12,204 bases of DNA from Bacteroidales bacterium (GTDB lineage: Bacteria; Bacteroidota; Bacteroidia; Bacteroidales; UBA7960). The notes beneath the pieces are model-generated. The model was not told where the DNA came from and made no database searches. It worked only from the letters and a program-made list of their open reading frames with translations. Shown in pieces: positions 1 through 8,196 of this stretch. The translations under genes were made by a program, and so were the position numbers. The number at the start of each line of letters is the position of its first letter. Within the stretch, counting starts at the first letter, position 1. Where the stretch lies: positions 1 to 12,204 of the forward strand of contig SKTQ01000054.1 in assembly GCA_007122505.1 (NCBI GenBank), read 5' to 3'.

Positions 1-3000
1 ATTCCAGTCGCTGAATCCGTAAGCCACCCGGTTGGCGCCAACATTGGTTGAAGCAACCCTGTAAAAATTACTGGTCCAGTTTGGTAAACTTCCCCAAACT
101 ACCTCAACAAGAAGGTTGTCTTCACCATTGTATTCAAAGTATTCCTGCAACTCCCAGTGGTGCCAGCCTGTTGACATTGGCATCGTATAAGGGTTGGCAT
201 GGTAAACCTCAACGGCGTTTGCAGTATTGATGAAATTGGTAAGCACACTGCTTGAGGTATGCATCATCCTGATGTAGAAATTGGGCAACTGGTTGTGAGA
301 GGTGGATGCATTGATGATTTCGAATGCAAGTTCCGTAATGGTTTTCTCACCTGCACCCAATTCTTCAGCGGTATATAGCATCTGACTACGGTTGGCCCTG
401 TAGTAATTGTAGAAAGGATACTGGTTTGACTGCAGGGTGCCTTCTCCCAGCTGAGCGTCGGGTGTCTGTCCGATAATCAGAAGCTGCTGCGAATCAAAAT
501 GATGGGCATCTTCAACACTAAAGTGAATATCAACGAATGTGCCCTGCATGGTAGAAGGATGTGCCTCTACAGTGTAGGCCACCTGAACGGTTTCACCGGC
601 AGGAATTATTTCATGCTCAATTTCATAGTCGTGGATGGTCAGATATGGGTTTGCTGCGAAAAAGCTGCTCACCGGTGCCATAGCCGGAGCACCACCCGTA
701 TTGGTATATTCAACCATGATGCTTGCGGTTTCACCCGGATCCAATCGGCCGTTGTCATCGCCGTGCTCTGAGTCATCCACCCAGAACTCGCCGATATGGA
801 ACATGGGTGAATAAATACGCAGGGCAAAGTTTGATTCCCACTCATTGCCTTCTGCATCCACCATGTGAAGGGTGAAGATCACATTATGATTGTCGGGAAT
901 TACATCATCTATCTGGAAAGAAAAGGCTTCTTCCTCCATTACGGTTTCATCGTCGGCAATGTCACCAAACTCATAAAAATCGTTTACGATGGTGATGTAT
1001 TCCGATTCGGTGGTGAGGGTTGCTTCTACTGCCTCAGCCAGTTCAATGCCTACATTTTTCAGGGCCATGTCGAGGATAATGTATTCGCCATAGTCTGCCT
1101 GGTTGTTATTGTTGCCGTGAGAGTCGTCAATCACATACTGGTTGAAGACAACATATGGTCCATCGGGCGGAATTACCTGGATTTCATCGTTGATGTAAGT
1201 CACCTTATTGAAACCGGTAATGGCAAGTGTCAGAACACCGGGTTCAGTGGGAGGTTCTTCAAAGTTTACGGTTGCGGTACCGCCTTCAACGGTTGCGGTT
1301 CCCAAAATGATCACTTCGTCTTCTATTTCGTCATATTGCGTGATGGCAACCATCGCACCGTCTGCATCCGGAATTGTAACTTCAAAAGAGTCAAGACCTA
1401 ACAAAATAACTGGATTATAGGTTGCGCTGAAAGGCTCGGGTGCGGCTGTTCTTACCATCAATGTAGGATCACCAAAGAGAATCCATGTGGCATGGGTGTT
1501 TATTCCATTGGTACCGTATTGTGGGATCATAAACATACTGCCGTTTGTGGTAATCCCGGCGTAAGTTCTTTTGATAACAGGACCGTGAGGGATACTGGCT
1601 TCTGATTTGATACTCACCATTTCATCCTGTCCGCACATGGGTGGCTGCCAAAGCTGGTTGATGGTGGCAGCCATCATACCTACCGCCCCTGTGGGTTCAC
1701 CATTGTGTGTGGCACGCAGCCATGCCTCGGCAAAACAGAAATTGTTTACAAAGTTTCCGTTTACACAAGCAACAGCGGTGATGTAAGGCAATTTACCAAC
1801 ATTGGTAAGCTGGTTTACGTGGGTGATGTTATAGTTGGCCACACTCCATCCGGTTACTGAGCCATGGTTACAGAAGTTAATAGCCGACACTCCACCGTTG
1901 ATGTCACCCGAAATCAATGCGGCCGAGGTGCTGAATCCCGGTCCGTCATAGCGGCTGAAAACTTCATCGTAGGTAAAGTTTAACAGGGTGTCTTTAATAA
2001 AGTTCATGTGAACGTGGTCTGCTTCGCCGTGATGACCGCCGCCGGCACCCTCATTCCGGGCTATTCCCTGTGCACGGGCAAGCCAGGTATTCGTTTCGTC
2101 AAGATCCCTTTCATATTCAATCATTCGCTGAACCTGTGTTTCCACATGAGCAACGGTTTCTGCTGAAAAACGGCCTACGAAAATATCATTGTAAGCATTG
2201 CTCCCCACCAGAAAACCAAAGGCATTATCCGAATGGTTACCATTGTAAACCATAGGTGGTATCTGAGGTCCGTCTCCGATCAGCAAAAGATATGCAAAAT
2301 CTTCATTGTCATTATAATAGTCTAAAACAAAGTTTTTAATCGCGACCGCCGTATTACCAGCTTCCGATTTGGGCACCATCTCTACACGACGGCCAATGGT
2401 GCGCTTCCAGTTGATGAAAGGTTGCATGGCATCCATAAATGCATCGTAGGCAATGATTAGCAAGGAACCTTCTTCTCCATCCAGCATCGGATAAGACTTG
2501 CTGGCCGACTCCATATTCAGGAAGAAGCGGTTGTAAATTTGTCCGAATTCCGGTTCAATGGTGATGATGTCGCGGGTACGGGTAAGCGGGTCAATGCCTT
2601 GTTTACCGGTAGAGGTAACTTCTACTATAATGTCAGTGTAAACCCTAAGGGTTTGTGTTACCGGATTGTACTGGTAAGGAAATATGGTAACGGTTTGGCC
2701 GCGGAAGTCACGCATGATAAAGGGATCTTCTAACTGAGCCAGTTTGCCGGGCCAGAAAGCATCAATGCCGTAAACTTCACCGTAGGTAAATGGCACGTCT
2801 TCCGGACGAATATCGCGGGTAAAGTGCCCTTTGGAAGGCGCTACCTCCACCCCGGTAAATTCGTGATACTTGCTATAGGTTACATTCACTTGCATCTCAT
2901 CATAATCAGGAATGATAATGGTCGTGGTAAGCTTTGCAAGGTCTGGCATCCCTTTTTCCATTATCTGAAAACCACCGTCGATGCCGATGCGCATTTCGGT

Positions 3001-3201
3001 GCCATTGGGTGTACGTAAAGGAGTCTCCAGATATCCATCAACCGAAAATTGAATGTGTGTTTCCTGGATATTGCTGAAAACCAGCCTGGTATCTGCAGAA
3101 ACAGGCATTTGCTGATTGATGCCGACCCAGTTGGCCTGGGCATTTGCGTAGGAAAACATCCCTGCAAAAAGAATTACAAAAAGAAATACAGTTCGCTTCA
3201 T
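1..3201 (-). CDS. Gingipain-type C25 cysteine peptidase, secreted, C-terminus missing (partial)
   Basis: An ATG at 3201 opens a frame of 1067 codons without a stop to the left edge. Residues 1-22 form a signal peptide (basic MKR, hydrophobic core, ending ANA-Q). About 24-235 look like the gingipain propeptide and about 240-590 the peptidase C25 domain. His446 lies in NHGS and Cys479 in VACVNGN; their 33-residue spacing equals that of His211/Cys244 in RgpB as I recall it. Glu384 in ARNEGAGG aligns with RgpB SAEGG (Glu152). The domain ends near LFGDPT (about 574-580). Two Ig-like or CARDB-like modules follow, starting near DDS at 692 and 809, each with an Asp/Asn-rich D..G..N...D.GE segment. 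From about 915 comes a beta-rich module (YNYYRANRSQMLYTAEEL) of a kind common in secreted Bacteroidota proteins. Type IX secretion is inferred; the expected C-terminal sorting domain would lie outside the window. The substrate is unknown. The call is firm for the family, not for a specific gingipain. Confidence 0.93.
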   Translation of the reverse strand, partial: MKRTVFLFVILFAGMFSYANAQANWVGINQQMPVSADTRLVFSNIQETHIQFSVDGYLETPLRTPNGTEMRIGIDGGFQIMEKGMPDLAKLTTTIIIPDYDEMQVNVTYSKYHEFTGVEVAPSKGHFTRDIRPEDVPFTYGEVYGIDAFWPGKLAQLEDPFIMRDFRGQTVTIFPYQYNPVTQTLRVYTDIIVEVTSTGKQGIDPLTRTRDIITIEPEFGQIYNRFFLNMESASKSYPMLDGEEGSLLIIAYDAFMDAMQPFINWKRTIGRRVEMVPKSEAGNTAVAIKNFVLDYYNDNEDFAYLLLIGDGPQIPPMVYNGNHSDNAFGFLVGSNAYNDIFVGRFSAETVAHVETQVQRMIEYERDLDETNTWLARAQGIARNEGAGGGHHGEADHVHMNFIKDTLLNFTYDEVFSRYDGPGFSTSAALISGDINGGVSAINFCNHGSVTGWSVANYNITHVNQLTNVGKLPYITAVACVNGNFVNNFCFAEAWLRATHNGEPTGAVGMMAATINQLWQPPMCGQDEMVSIKSEASIPHGPVIKRTYAGITTNGSMFMIPQYGTNGINTHATWILFGDPTLMVRTAAPEPFSATYNPVILLGLDSFEVTIPDADGAMVAITQYDEIEDEVIILGTATVEGGTATVNFEEPPTEPGVLTLAITGFNKVTYINDEIQVIPPDGPYVVFNQYVIDDSHGNNNNQADYGEYIILDMALKNVGIELAEAVEATLTTESEYITIVNDFYEFGDIADDETVMEEEAFSFQIDDVIPDNHNVIFTLHMVDAEGNEWESNFALRIYSPMFHIGEFWVDDSEHGDDNGRLDPGETASIMVEYTNTGGAPAMAPVSSFFAANPYLTIHDYEIEHEIIPAGETVQVAYTVEAHPSTMQGTFVDIHFSVEDAHHFDSQQLLIIGQTPDAQLGEGTLQSNQYPFYNYYRANRSQMLYTAEELGAGEKTITELAFEIINASTSHNQLPNFYIRMMHTSSSVLTNFINTANAVEVYHANPYTMPMSTGWHHWELQEYFEYNGEDNLLVEVVWGSLPNWTSNFYRVASTNVGANRVAYGFSDWN

Positions 3202-3524
3202 AATTTGGTGTTCATTAATGAATAAAAAGTAAAAGTGTTTCAAAGAATTAGGAATTTTAGAAGGTTATAGCATCGAAAGATGTTCATTTGTAGATGCTTA
3301 CATGTTTTAGCCGAACAAATTATCGATTTTTCGGGCTGCCAAATTACATATTTTTTGTGAATTGAACAAACAATTAACGCCTTGTTTTTGTTAAAAGTGG
3401 TTTTATCTTTTGGCAATCAAAATTGTTCCCGAGGGTTGAAAAGTTCGTTTGCTGATGTTGTAACCTGCTTCAAAAAACCGGCATATTTGGTTTTGTAAAT
3501 CTTTATATACTCTTATGCAAATGG
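3202..3524. other. Intergenic region between the S41 protease gene and the C25 peptidase gene
   Basis: This AT-rich 323-base gap holds no convincing gene. It must carry the promoter of the C25 gene on the minus strand, but no perfect TAnnTTTG box is present. The nearest is TAATTTG (minus strand, ending at 3316) with a TTTG at 3343-3340, at a spacing shorter than consensus. The distal end contains a terminator-like hairpin for the upstream operon, listed separately. The gap suggests that the C25 gene is its own transcription unit. Confidence 0.6.
3472..3494 (-). terminator. Candidate terminator after the S41 protease gene
   Basis: Read on the minus strand, AAAACC, a 9-base loop and GGTTTT form a 6-bp stem whose 3' arm runs into six consecutive T. 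It lies about 30 bases past the S41 protease stop codon, in the right orientation to end the pan operon. The stem is short and AT-rich, so it would be a weak terminator. Confidence 0.4.
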
Positions 3525-5207
3525 TCAAGGTTGTGCAGGATGTTTTTGCTGACGCATTTGTGAAAGCAGGGGGTCACCCCCGGTCCGGAGCAGTTCAGCC
3601 GCTTTCAGAAAAGCAGCGTCTTCAGCGTGAATAACAGGGAAAAAGGCATCCGCGCCAATTATGTTTCTCCCAATGTAGGCCTTCAGGTTTGTTTTGATGC
3701 GCGATTCGGTTCTGCTGTCGATGCGCTCCGGAATTCTTGTTCCCTGTTCACTTACATAAGCCAGGAACTGCTGATAGGTTTTGCTGTCAATAAAAAAGGA
3801 TTCTCTAAACTGCCGGCTATCTTCGAATAGCTCAAGTGTTTGCCGGTTCCTGTCGGCATAATCAAAAGCAAAAGAATAAATATGTCCGCGATTAAAAACC
3901 AGGTTAAAAAATGCTGCATTTGGGTCCTCCGGTATAGCTACAAAAACATCAGGCATAATTCCTCCTCCCCCATAAACAATTCTGCCGGCCGGTGTTTCAA
4001 AGCGCATATTTTCATCAAACCTTATGCTGTCGGGATGAAGCATCTCACCATTATAATAACGCTGCAGAAAATCACCGAAATAAGCATCTTCACCTTCTTC
4101 ATAAGGTTTTTGAATGCTTCGACCCGTTGGTGTATAGTATCTGGCAACCGTCAGACGCATGGCAGAACCGTCTCCAAGTTGCACCTGCTCCTGAACCAGC
4201 CCCTTGCCGAAAGACCTGCGGCCCACAACCAGACCCCTGTCATTGTCCTGGACAGCTCCGGCAATTATCTCACTTGCTGAGGCCGACCACTCATCAATCA
4301 ACACAACCAGCGGTTTTTTCTCAAACAGACCGTCGCGCCTTGCCCTGGCATAGGTCCGTGAACGACGCCTGCCATCTGTATAAACAATAAGCTTACCGCG
4401 CTCAAGCAGTTCGTCAGCTACCTGAATGGCTGCGTCCAGAAAACCACCACCATTGCCCCGTAAATCCAGTATGAGCCCAATGAGACCTTCAGCAATCAGT
4501 TTTTCAAGGCCTTCGGAAAACTCCTGATGCGTTGTCGCCGAAAACTTGTTTAGTTTGATGTAGCCGATGTTATCGTCAACCATATAAGCGATATCCATGC
4601 TGTAAGTGGGAATCTTGTCACGTGTAAGTGCAAAATCTATCAAATCAGGCAACCCACTCCGGAAAACAGAAACATGCACAACAGTTCCCTTTTCTCCCAT
4701 GAGCATATCCACAACATCAGCCGTTGACATATTCACGCCGGCAATCAGACTGTCACCCACTTTTACAATCCGGTCGCCCGGCATTAGACCGGCTCGCTCA
4801 CTGGGGCCTCCTGCAATGGGATGAATCACCACTACAGTATCTTTGATCATATTGAACTCAATCCCAATTCCTTCAAAGCTTCCCATTAACGGATCGTTCA
4901 TCCTCCTGAAGTCAGATGCCGGAATATATGATGAGTGCGGGTCAAGATTTTTTAAAAGATTACGAATGCTTTCTTCGGTGAGCTCTTCCCGGGAAACACT
5001 GTCAACATAGGAGTCATATATATAATTGATAACATCATTCAACTTATTGTAACGATCTATGCCTATGGAAAAAATGCCGCCATCCTGTTTCCCGCCTCCG
5101 GAGGTTCTGAGGTTCAACCCCAGGTAAAAACCCAAAACCAAGACCAGGGCCAAAACAATGGGCATATAAATCTTTGAAAAAATATTATGCTTTCGATTTT
5201 CCGTCAT
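3525..5207 (-). CDS. S41 family C-terminal processing protease (CTP/Prc-like)
   Basis: 560 residues from the ATG at 5207; an upstream in-frame TTG at 5213 would add only two residues. One N-terminal membrane anchor (about 13-31) places the enzyme in the periplasm facing outward from the inner membrane. A PDZ domain follows (about 110-190, GIGIEF through RAGLMPGDRIVKV), then the S41 core with LDLRGNGGG. The Ser/Lys dyad is visible: Ser310 is the middle serine of WSASASE and Lys335 lies in SFGKG, 25 residues later, as in plant D1 protease. The C-terminal 150 residues have no motif I recognise. The family cuts periplasmic or secreted proteins near their C-termini; its target here is unknown. It is last in the minus-strand run, 60 bases after rfaE2, with a possible own -7 box in the gap. 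Length fits Bacteroidota homologues. Confidence 0.95.
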   Translation of the reverse strand: MTENRKHNIFSKIYMPIVLALVLVLGFYLGLNLRTSGGGKQDGGIFSIGIDRYNKLNDVINYIYDSYVDSVSREELTEESIRNLLKNLDPHSSYIPASDFRRMNDPLMGSFEGIGIEFNMIKDTVVVIHPIAGGPSERAGLMPGDRIVKVGDSLIAGVNMSTADVVDMLMGEKGTVVHVSVFRSGLPDLIDFALTRDKIPTYSMDIAYMVDDNIGYIKLNKFSATTHQEFSEGLEKLIAEGLIGLILDLRGNGGGFLDAAIQVADELLERGKLIVYTDGRRRSRTYARARRDGLFEKKPLVVLIDEWSASASEIIAGAVQDNDRGLVVGRRSFGKGLVQEQVQLGDGSAMRLTVARYYTPTGRSIQKPYEEGEDAYFGDFLQRYYNGEMLHPDSIRFDENMRFETPAGRIVYGGGGIMPDVFVAIPEDPNAAFFNLVFNRGHIYSFAFDYADRNRQTLELFEDSRQFRESFFIDSKTYQQFLAYVSEQGTRIPERIDSRTESRIKTNLKAYIGRNIIGADAFFPVIHAEDAAFLKAAELLRTGGDPLLSQMRQQKHPAQP

Positions 5208-5236
5208 ATTCAAGATATCCTACAGTCAAAACAATG

Positions 5237-5244
5237 CAAAATTA
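5237..5244 (-). promoter_or_regulatory. Possible -7 box upstream of the S41 protease gene
   Basis: The minus strand reads TAATTTTG, a full match to the Bacteroidota -7 consensus TAnnTTTG, 29 bases upstream of the protease ATG. No TTTG is found at the usual -33 distance, so this is at best a weak internal promoter. Confidence 0.3.
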
Positions 5245-5267
5245 GTGATTAATCGCCTGATTATCTG

Positions 5268-5798
5268 TTATTTTTTCTTAAAAGGGCGCGTGGCATCACG
5301 TTGTATTCGCCGCATGATTTCCGAGGTTGAAAAACCTTCCAGCAGTGAAAGCGTTATTACCTGTCCGCCTTTGGAAATTACATGATCAGCGCCGGCAATG
5401 AACTTGTCTTTGTAGTCATCACCTTTTACCAAAATATCAGGACTGATCAGCCCGACAAGATTTTCCGGAGTATCCTCATCAAAAAGAATAATCAAATCAA
5501 CAAATGACAGTGCGGCCAGCACCCTTGCCCGGGCCACCTGGTCATTAAGCGGCCGTCCCTCACCTTTGATCCTGCTTACGGATCTGTCTGTGTTTAACCC
5601 CACTACAAGAAGGTCTCCAAGGTCGGCAGCCCGTGCAAGATAATCTACGTGACCGGCGTGCAAAATGTCAAAGCAACCGTTGGTGAAAACAATGCGCTTA
5701 TCTTTAAAGCGATAGTATGCGATTTGCTTTTTTATCCCAGCCTCTTGCCCCGGATAAATAATTTTTGTGTCAAGATGATGGTGTTTGCTGAATGTCAT
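5268..5798 (-). CDS. rfaE2: D-glycero-beta-D-manno-heptose 1-phosphate adenylyltransferase (RfaE2/HldE C-domain type)
   Basis: 176 residues from the ATG at 5798. A longer frame begins at a TTG at 5864, but its 22 extra residues have no counterpart in the family as I know it. The cytidylyltransferase fold is marked by FTNGCFD and the nucleotide-binding HAGH (residues 47-50), VVGLNTD, the VKGDDY segment and LEGFSTSEI near the C-terminus. The enzyme transfers AMP from ATP to heptose 1-phosphate, giving ADP-heptose for LPS or other surface glycans. Here it stands alone, without the kinase domain fused to it in E. coli HldE; the kinase, isomerase and phosphatase would have to be elsewhere. It lies 80 bases after the membrane-protein gene and 60 before the S41 protease gene. 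A related glycerol-3-phosphate cytidylyltransferase role is less likely, given the close match to the RfaE2 pattern. Confidence 0.9.
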   Translation of the reverse strand: MTFSKHHHLDTKIIYPGQEAGIKKQIAYYRFKDKRIVFTNGCFDILHAGHVDYLARAADLGDLLVVGLNTDRSVSRIKGEGRPLNDQVARARVLAALSFVDLIILFDEDTPENLVGLISPDILVKGDDYKDKFIAGADHVISKGGQVITLSLLEGFSTSEIMRRIQRDATRPFKKK

Positions 5799-5838
5799 AC
5801 CTCTGTTTGTTCCCTGATTACATGTATATGATACGGAA

Positions 5839-5865
5839 AAACCCCCGGTTTCTTGCCTTTGCAAG
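5839..5865 (-). other. Two small inverted repeats between the membrane-protein gene and rfaE2
   Basis: On the minus strand, CTTGC-AAAG-GCAAG (5865-5852) is followed at once by AAACC-GGG-GGTTT (5851-5839), which continues into further T residues. The second could be a weak terminator or a processing hairpin tuning rfaE2 expression. The stems are only 5 bp, so this may be chance. Confidence 0.25.
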
Positions 5866-5878
5866 GGTATTCCGGATA

Positions 5879-6889
5879 TTATCCCATTGTTTTTTTTGAC
5901 TGGAATGACAAAATAACCCAGGATGCGGTTCCGGCCAGAATATTTACCACCATTTGTGTGGCATGTGTGATATACGCGTAGGAAGTGGCCGGCTCCGGAT
6001 TTATTCTGTAAAGCTCTGTCAGCGTTATAATGGTCAAAAAATGATAGGTTCCGATACCTCCCGGAACAGGTGCCAGCAGACCTAGACTGCCCATTGCCAA
6101 AAGAGTAAATGCCGCTTCGGGAGAAAGATGTGCTGTTCCGTCAATGGCAAAAAAACAAAGGTAAACGGTAAGGTAATACAAACCCCAGATAAAAAACGAG
6201 TGCAGAACAAACCACCCCTTGCCGCGCATGGTCCTGATTGTGGTAAAGCCATGAACAAATCCGGAGTATTGTCGTTTCAGCTTGTAAAAAAAACCTCCGG
6301 TTTTTGCATGCTTCATTTTCTTTCTGATGAAATATATGGTTCCGGCAAGCAATAAAAGGGCCGCAATGAAAATCAGTGTTAACGGCAGCCAGTGTTCTGT
6401 GCCTCTCGCCAAAACAGGTAACCAGAAAACCCGGTATATGAAGCTTCTGAGAAATCCAAACTGCAAGGCAATGGCAACAAATACAATGGCAAGCATGCTG
6501 AAAAGATCAAACACCCTTTCTGCCAGTACTGTTCCCGCCAATGCATTAAATGGGGTATTGGTAGCTTTCCCCAGGGTTACGCAACGGGTTACTTCTCCCA
6601 TTCTGGGTATGGCCAGGTTTGCCAGGTAGCCTGTCATTACTGCATAGAAGGTTATCATGGGCGATGTACGATAACCCATCGTCCCAATCAGCATATTCCA
6701 CCTGAGGGCTCGTAAAAAATGGCTGGTGATGGCACAAAGCATGGCCAGCAAAACCCAGCCATAATTGGCTTGCCGCACTTGCAGGATGACCTCCTCCACA
6801 TCGCGGCTGCGTGTAATCAACCACAAAATGATTACACCCAACAGCAGGGATATCAACATCCTGAAAATTCTCCTGAGCCGTGTTTTCAA
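5879..6889 (-). CDS. Lysylphosphatidylglycerol synthase TM-region-like / UPF0104 (YbhN-type) membrane protein
   Basis: 336 residues with about eight hydrophobic segments (roughly 11-27, 43-60, 77-95, 125-147, 168-188, 226-249, 258-276 and 305-328). Conserved family signatures are visible: IPRMGE (94-99), AERVFDL (123-129) and PVPGGIGTYH (274-283). This is the membrane part found alone in PF03706 proteins, without the tRNA-dependent lysyltransferase domain, so lipid lysylation is not implied. A role in lipid or lipid-linked intermediate transport is often proposed; the substrate cannot be read from sequence. The start is uncertain: TTG at 6889 keeps a basic KTRLRR leader before the first helix and sits 9 bases after the panD stop, while the first ATG is at 6859 (residue 11). 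The tight spacing indicates co-transcription with panD. Confidence 0.88.
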   Translation of the reverse strand: MKTRLRRIFRMLISLLLGVIILWLITRSRDVEEVILQVRQANYGWVLLAMLCAITSHFLRALRWNMLIGTMGYRTSPMITFYAVMTGYLANLAIPRMGEVTRCVTLGKATNTPFNALAGTVLAERVFDLFSMLAIVFVAIALQFGFLRSFIYRVFWLPVLARGTEHWLPLTLIFIAALLLLAGTIYFIRKKMKHAKTGGFFYKLKRQYSGFVHGFTTIRTMRGKGWFVLHSFFIWGLYYLTVYLCFFAIDGTAHLSPEAAFTLLAMGSLGLLAPVPGGIGTYHFLTIITLTELYRINPEPATSYAYITHATQMVVNILAGTASWVILSFQSKKTMG

Positions 6890-6898
6890 GCCGATGCT

Positions 6899-7243
6899 TT
6901 AGATTTTGTTATTGCTGTCCGGAAAGATGATTTTTGGCACAAAACCGGATGCTTCTTCCGGTTTCATATGTGCATAAGCTATTATAATAATGATGTCCCC
7001 GGGTTGCGCCTTGCGTGCAGCCGCACCGTTTAAACAAATGTGGCCACTGCCCTTTTCTCCTTTAATTACGTATGTTTCAAGTCGTTCACCATTATTAATA
7101 TTTACAACCTGCACCTTTTCATGCTCCAGCAGGCCTGATGCATCCATTAAATCCTCATCTATGGTAATGCTGCCAATATAATTCAGGTTGGCTTCCGTTA
7201 CAACCGCCCTGTGTATTTTTGATTTCAAAATTTCCAATAGCAT
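6899..7243 (-). CDS. panD: Aspartate 1-decarboxylase precursor
   Basis: 114 residues from an ATG, close to the usual 115-125 for this family. The protein is made as a pro-enzyme that cuts itself between Gly24 and Ser25; that pair is present in YIGSIT, and Ser25 becomes the pyruvoyl cofactor. Other active-site positions are in place: Lys9, Arg54, Thr57 and Tyr58 in ERLETY, and the NGAAARKAQPGD segment. It converts L-aspartate to beta-alanine in the cytoplasm, the partner substrate of PanC. It lies 51 bases after panC and 9 bases before the membrane-protein gene. A promoter-like pair over the panC stop codon suggests that panD and its followers may also be transcribed separately from panC. No PanZ-type regulator is seen nearby. 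Confidence 0.97.
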   Translation of the reverse strand: MLLEILKSKIHRAVVTEANLNYIGSITIDEDLMDASGLLEHEKVQVVNINNGERLETYVIKGEKGSGHICLNGAAARKAQPGDIIIIIAYAHMKPEEASGFVPKIIFPDSNNKI

Positions 7244-7257
7244 ATTGCTGTTTTTTC

Positions 7258-7277
7258 AAAAAAATGACCATTGTCAT
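7258..7277 (-). other. Hairpin with T-run between panC and panD
   Basis: Read on the minus strand, ATGAC-AATG-GTCAT is a perfect 5-bp inverted repeat running directly into seven T. It lies in the putative panD leader. It could be a weak attenuator, an operator or an RNA stability element; the stem is too weak to call it a terminator. Confidence 0.3.
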
Positions 7278-7289
7278 GGCTGCAAAATG

Positions 7290-7321
7290 CAAAATTACGA
7301 ATTTAAGCTAAGATTGTCAAT
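7290..7321 (-). promoter_or_regulatory. Possible promoter for panD and the genes after it
   Basis: The minus strand reads TAATTTTG at 7297-7290, a full match to TAnnTTTG; its first three bases are the panC stop codon TAA. Twenty bases upstream is ATTG (7321-7318), matching three of four bases of the -33 element TTTG. Predicted transcription would start near 7283, about 40 bases before panD. Confidence 0.4.
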
Positions 7322-8140
7322 CAACCTTACCTCCCCTGCATATACAGCGATACATGCAACCAGCTCTCCGGGAGAATCAGATGACTCTGCCGGCAACAAC
7401 GTGTTCTCACAAACAATGTCAAAATATTCAACCTTCAGCTCAGGAGAATCGTTGATAAATGCCACAACCTTTTCCCTGATATCCTCCAAAGGTTGATCCG
7501 GAAACATTTCACGGGCCATCATCAGACCTTTAAAAATTCTTGGAGCAGCTTTGCGCTGTCTTTCGGTGAGCCGAACGTTGCGGCTGCTCATAGCCAGCCC
7601 GTCATCCTCGCGCTCGGTAGAACAGGAAACTATTTCAGTTGTATGACCCTCAAGAGCTGCCATTTCCCTGACAATCCTAAGCTGCTGAAAATCTTTGCGG
7701 CCAAAATAAGCCCGGTCCGGCTTTACCATCTCAAACAACTTGTCTAGCACAACAGCCACACCATTAAAATGCCCCGGCCGGAACTTACCCTCCATCACTT
7801 TGTCTAAGTGTCCAAAATCATATTTTTTGACCTCTTCATCGGGATACATTTCTGCAACATCAGGATAGAAAACCGCATCGCAACCGGCTATGGCAAGTTT
7901 CTCAAAGTCGCGCTCCAATGTGCGGGGATACGCGGCAAGATCAGCAGGATTGGTAAATTGCTTTGGGTTAACAAAAATACTGCAAACCAAAATGTCGTTT
8001 TCTTCACGTGCCCTCACCGCCAATGCCATATGTCCGGCGTGCAACGCTCCCATAGTGGGGACAAAACCTATCCGCTTTCCCCCGGATTTCTCCTTATACA
8101 ACCAACTGCTCAATACAGCCCGTGTTTTGATTTTTTTCAT
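7295..8140 (-). CDS. panC: Pantothenate synthetase (pantoate--beta-alanine ligase)
   Basis: 281 residues from the ATG at 8140, the usual family size. The frame stays open upstream to about 8212, but that extension overlaps a promoter match and matches nothing in PanC, so the ATG is preferred. The nucleotidyltransferase signature is clear: PTMGALHAGH with the HAGH motif at 34-37, IFVNPKQF (55-62), RPGHFNGV (121-128), FGRKDFQQL (146-154) and MSSRN (184-188), the KMSKS-like motif. It uses ATP to activate pantoate and joins it to beta-alanine, made by PanD from the next gene, giving pantothenate for CoA. panB, for the pantoate branch, is not in the window. It is first in the minus-strand operon and divergent from the glycogen-synthase-like gene. 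No Shine-Dalgarno sequence is seen, as is usual in Bacteroidota. Confidence 0.97.
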   Translation of the reverse strand: MKKIKTRAVLSSWLYKEKSGGKRIGFVPTMGALHAGHMALAVRAREENDILVCSIFVNPKQFTNPADLAAYPRTLERDFEKLAIAGCDAVFYPDVAEMYPDEEVKKYDFGHLDKVMEGKFRPGHFNGVAVVLDKLFEMVKPDRAYFGRKDFQQLRIVREMAALEGHTTEIVSCSTEREDDGLAMSSRNVRLTERQRKAAPRIFKGLMMAREMFPDQPLEDIREKVVAFINDSPELKVEYFDIVCENTLLPAESSDSPGELVACIAVYAGEVRLIDNLSLNS

Positions 8141-8185
8141 AATACCACGACATATCAACCAAAAATTTCTCTTAAACAACCCCCC

Positions 8186-8196
8186 CGCGGTTCGCG
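8186..8196 (-). other. GC hairpin in the panC leader next to a C7/G7 tract
   Basis: CGCG-GTT-CGCG forms a compact 4-bp GC stem in an otherwise AT-rich spacer, immediately beside seven C in a row (8180-8186; G7 in the panC transcript). It would lie in the predicted panC 5' leader, about 45-55 bases before the ATG. The function is unknown. Confidence 0.35.

Noticed and set aside
865..1401. 178-codon plus-strand open frame within the C25 gene region
   Set aside because: It lies antisense to a gene with clear family motifs, has no recognisable domain and reads as low-complexity shadow sequence.
3316..3343. Promoter for the C25 gene (TTTG with TAATTTG)
   Set aside because: The spacing is shorter than consensus and the -7 box lacks one base, so I did not list it as a feature.
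3840..4390. Two overlapping plus-strand frames of 132-146 codons
   Set aside because: Both are antisense to the S41 catalytic core, where the opposing frame has the Ser/Lys dyad and PDZ domain.
5799..5864. N-terminal extension of rfaE2 from a TTG at 5864
   Set aside because: It needs a rare start and adds residues without a counterpart in the family; the first ATG gives a normal length.
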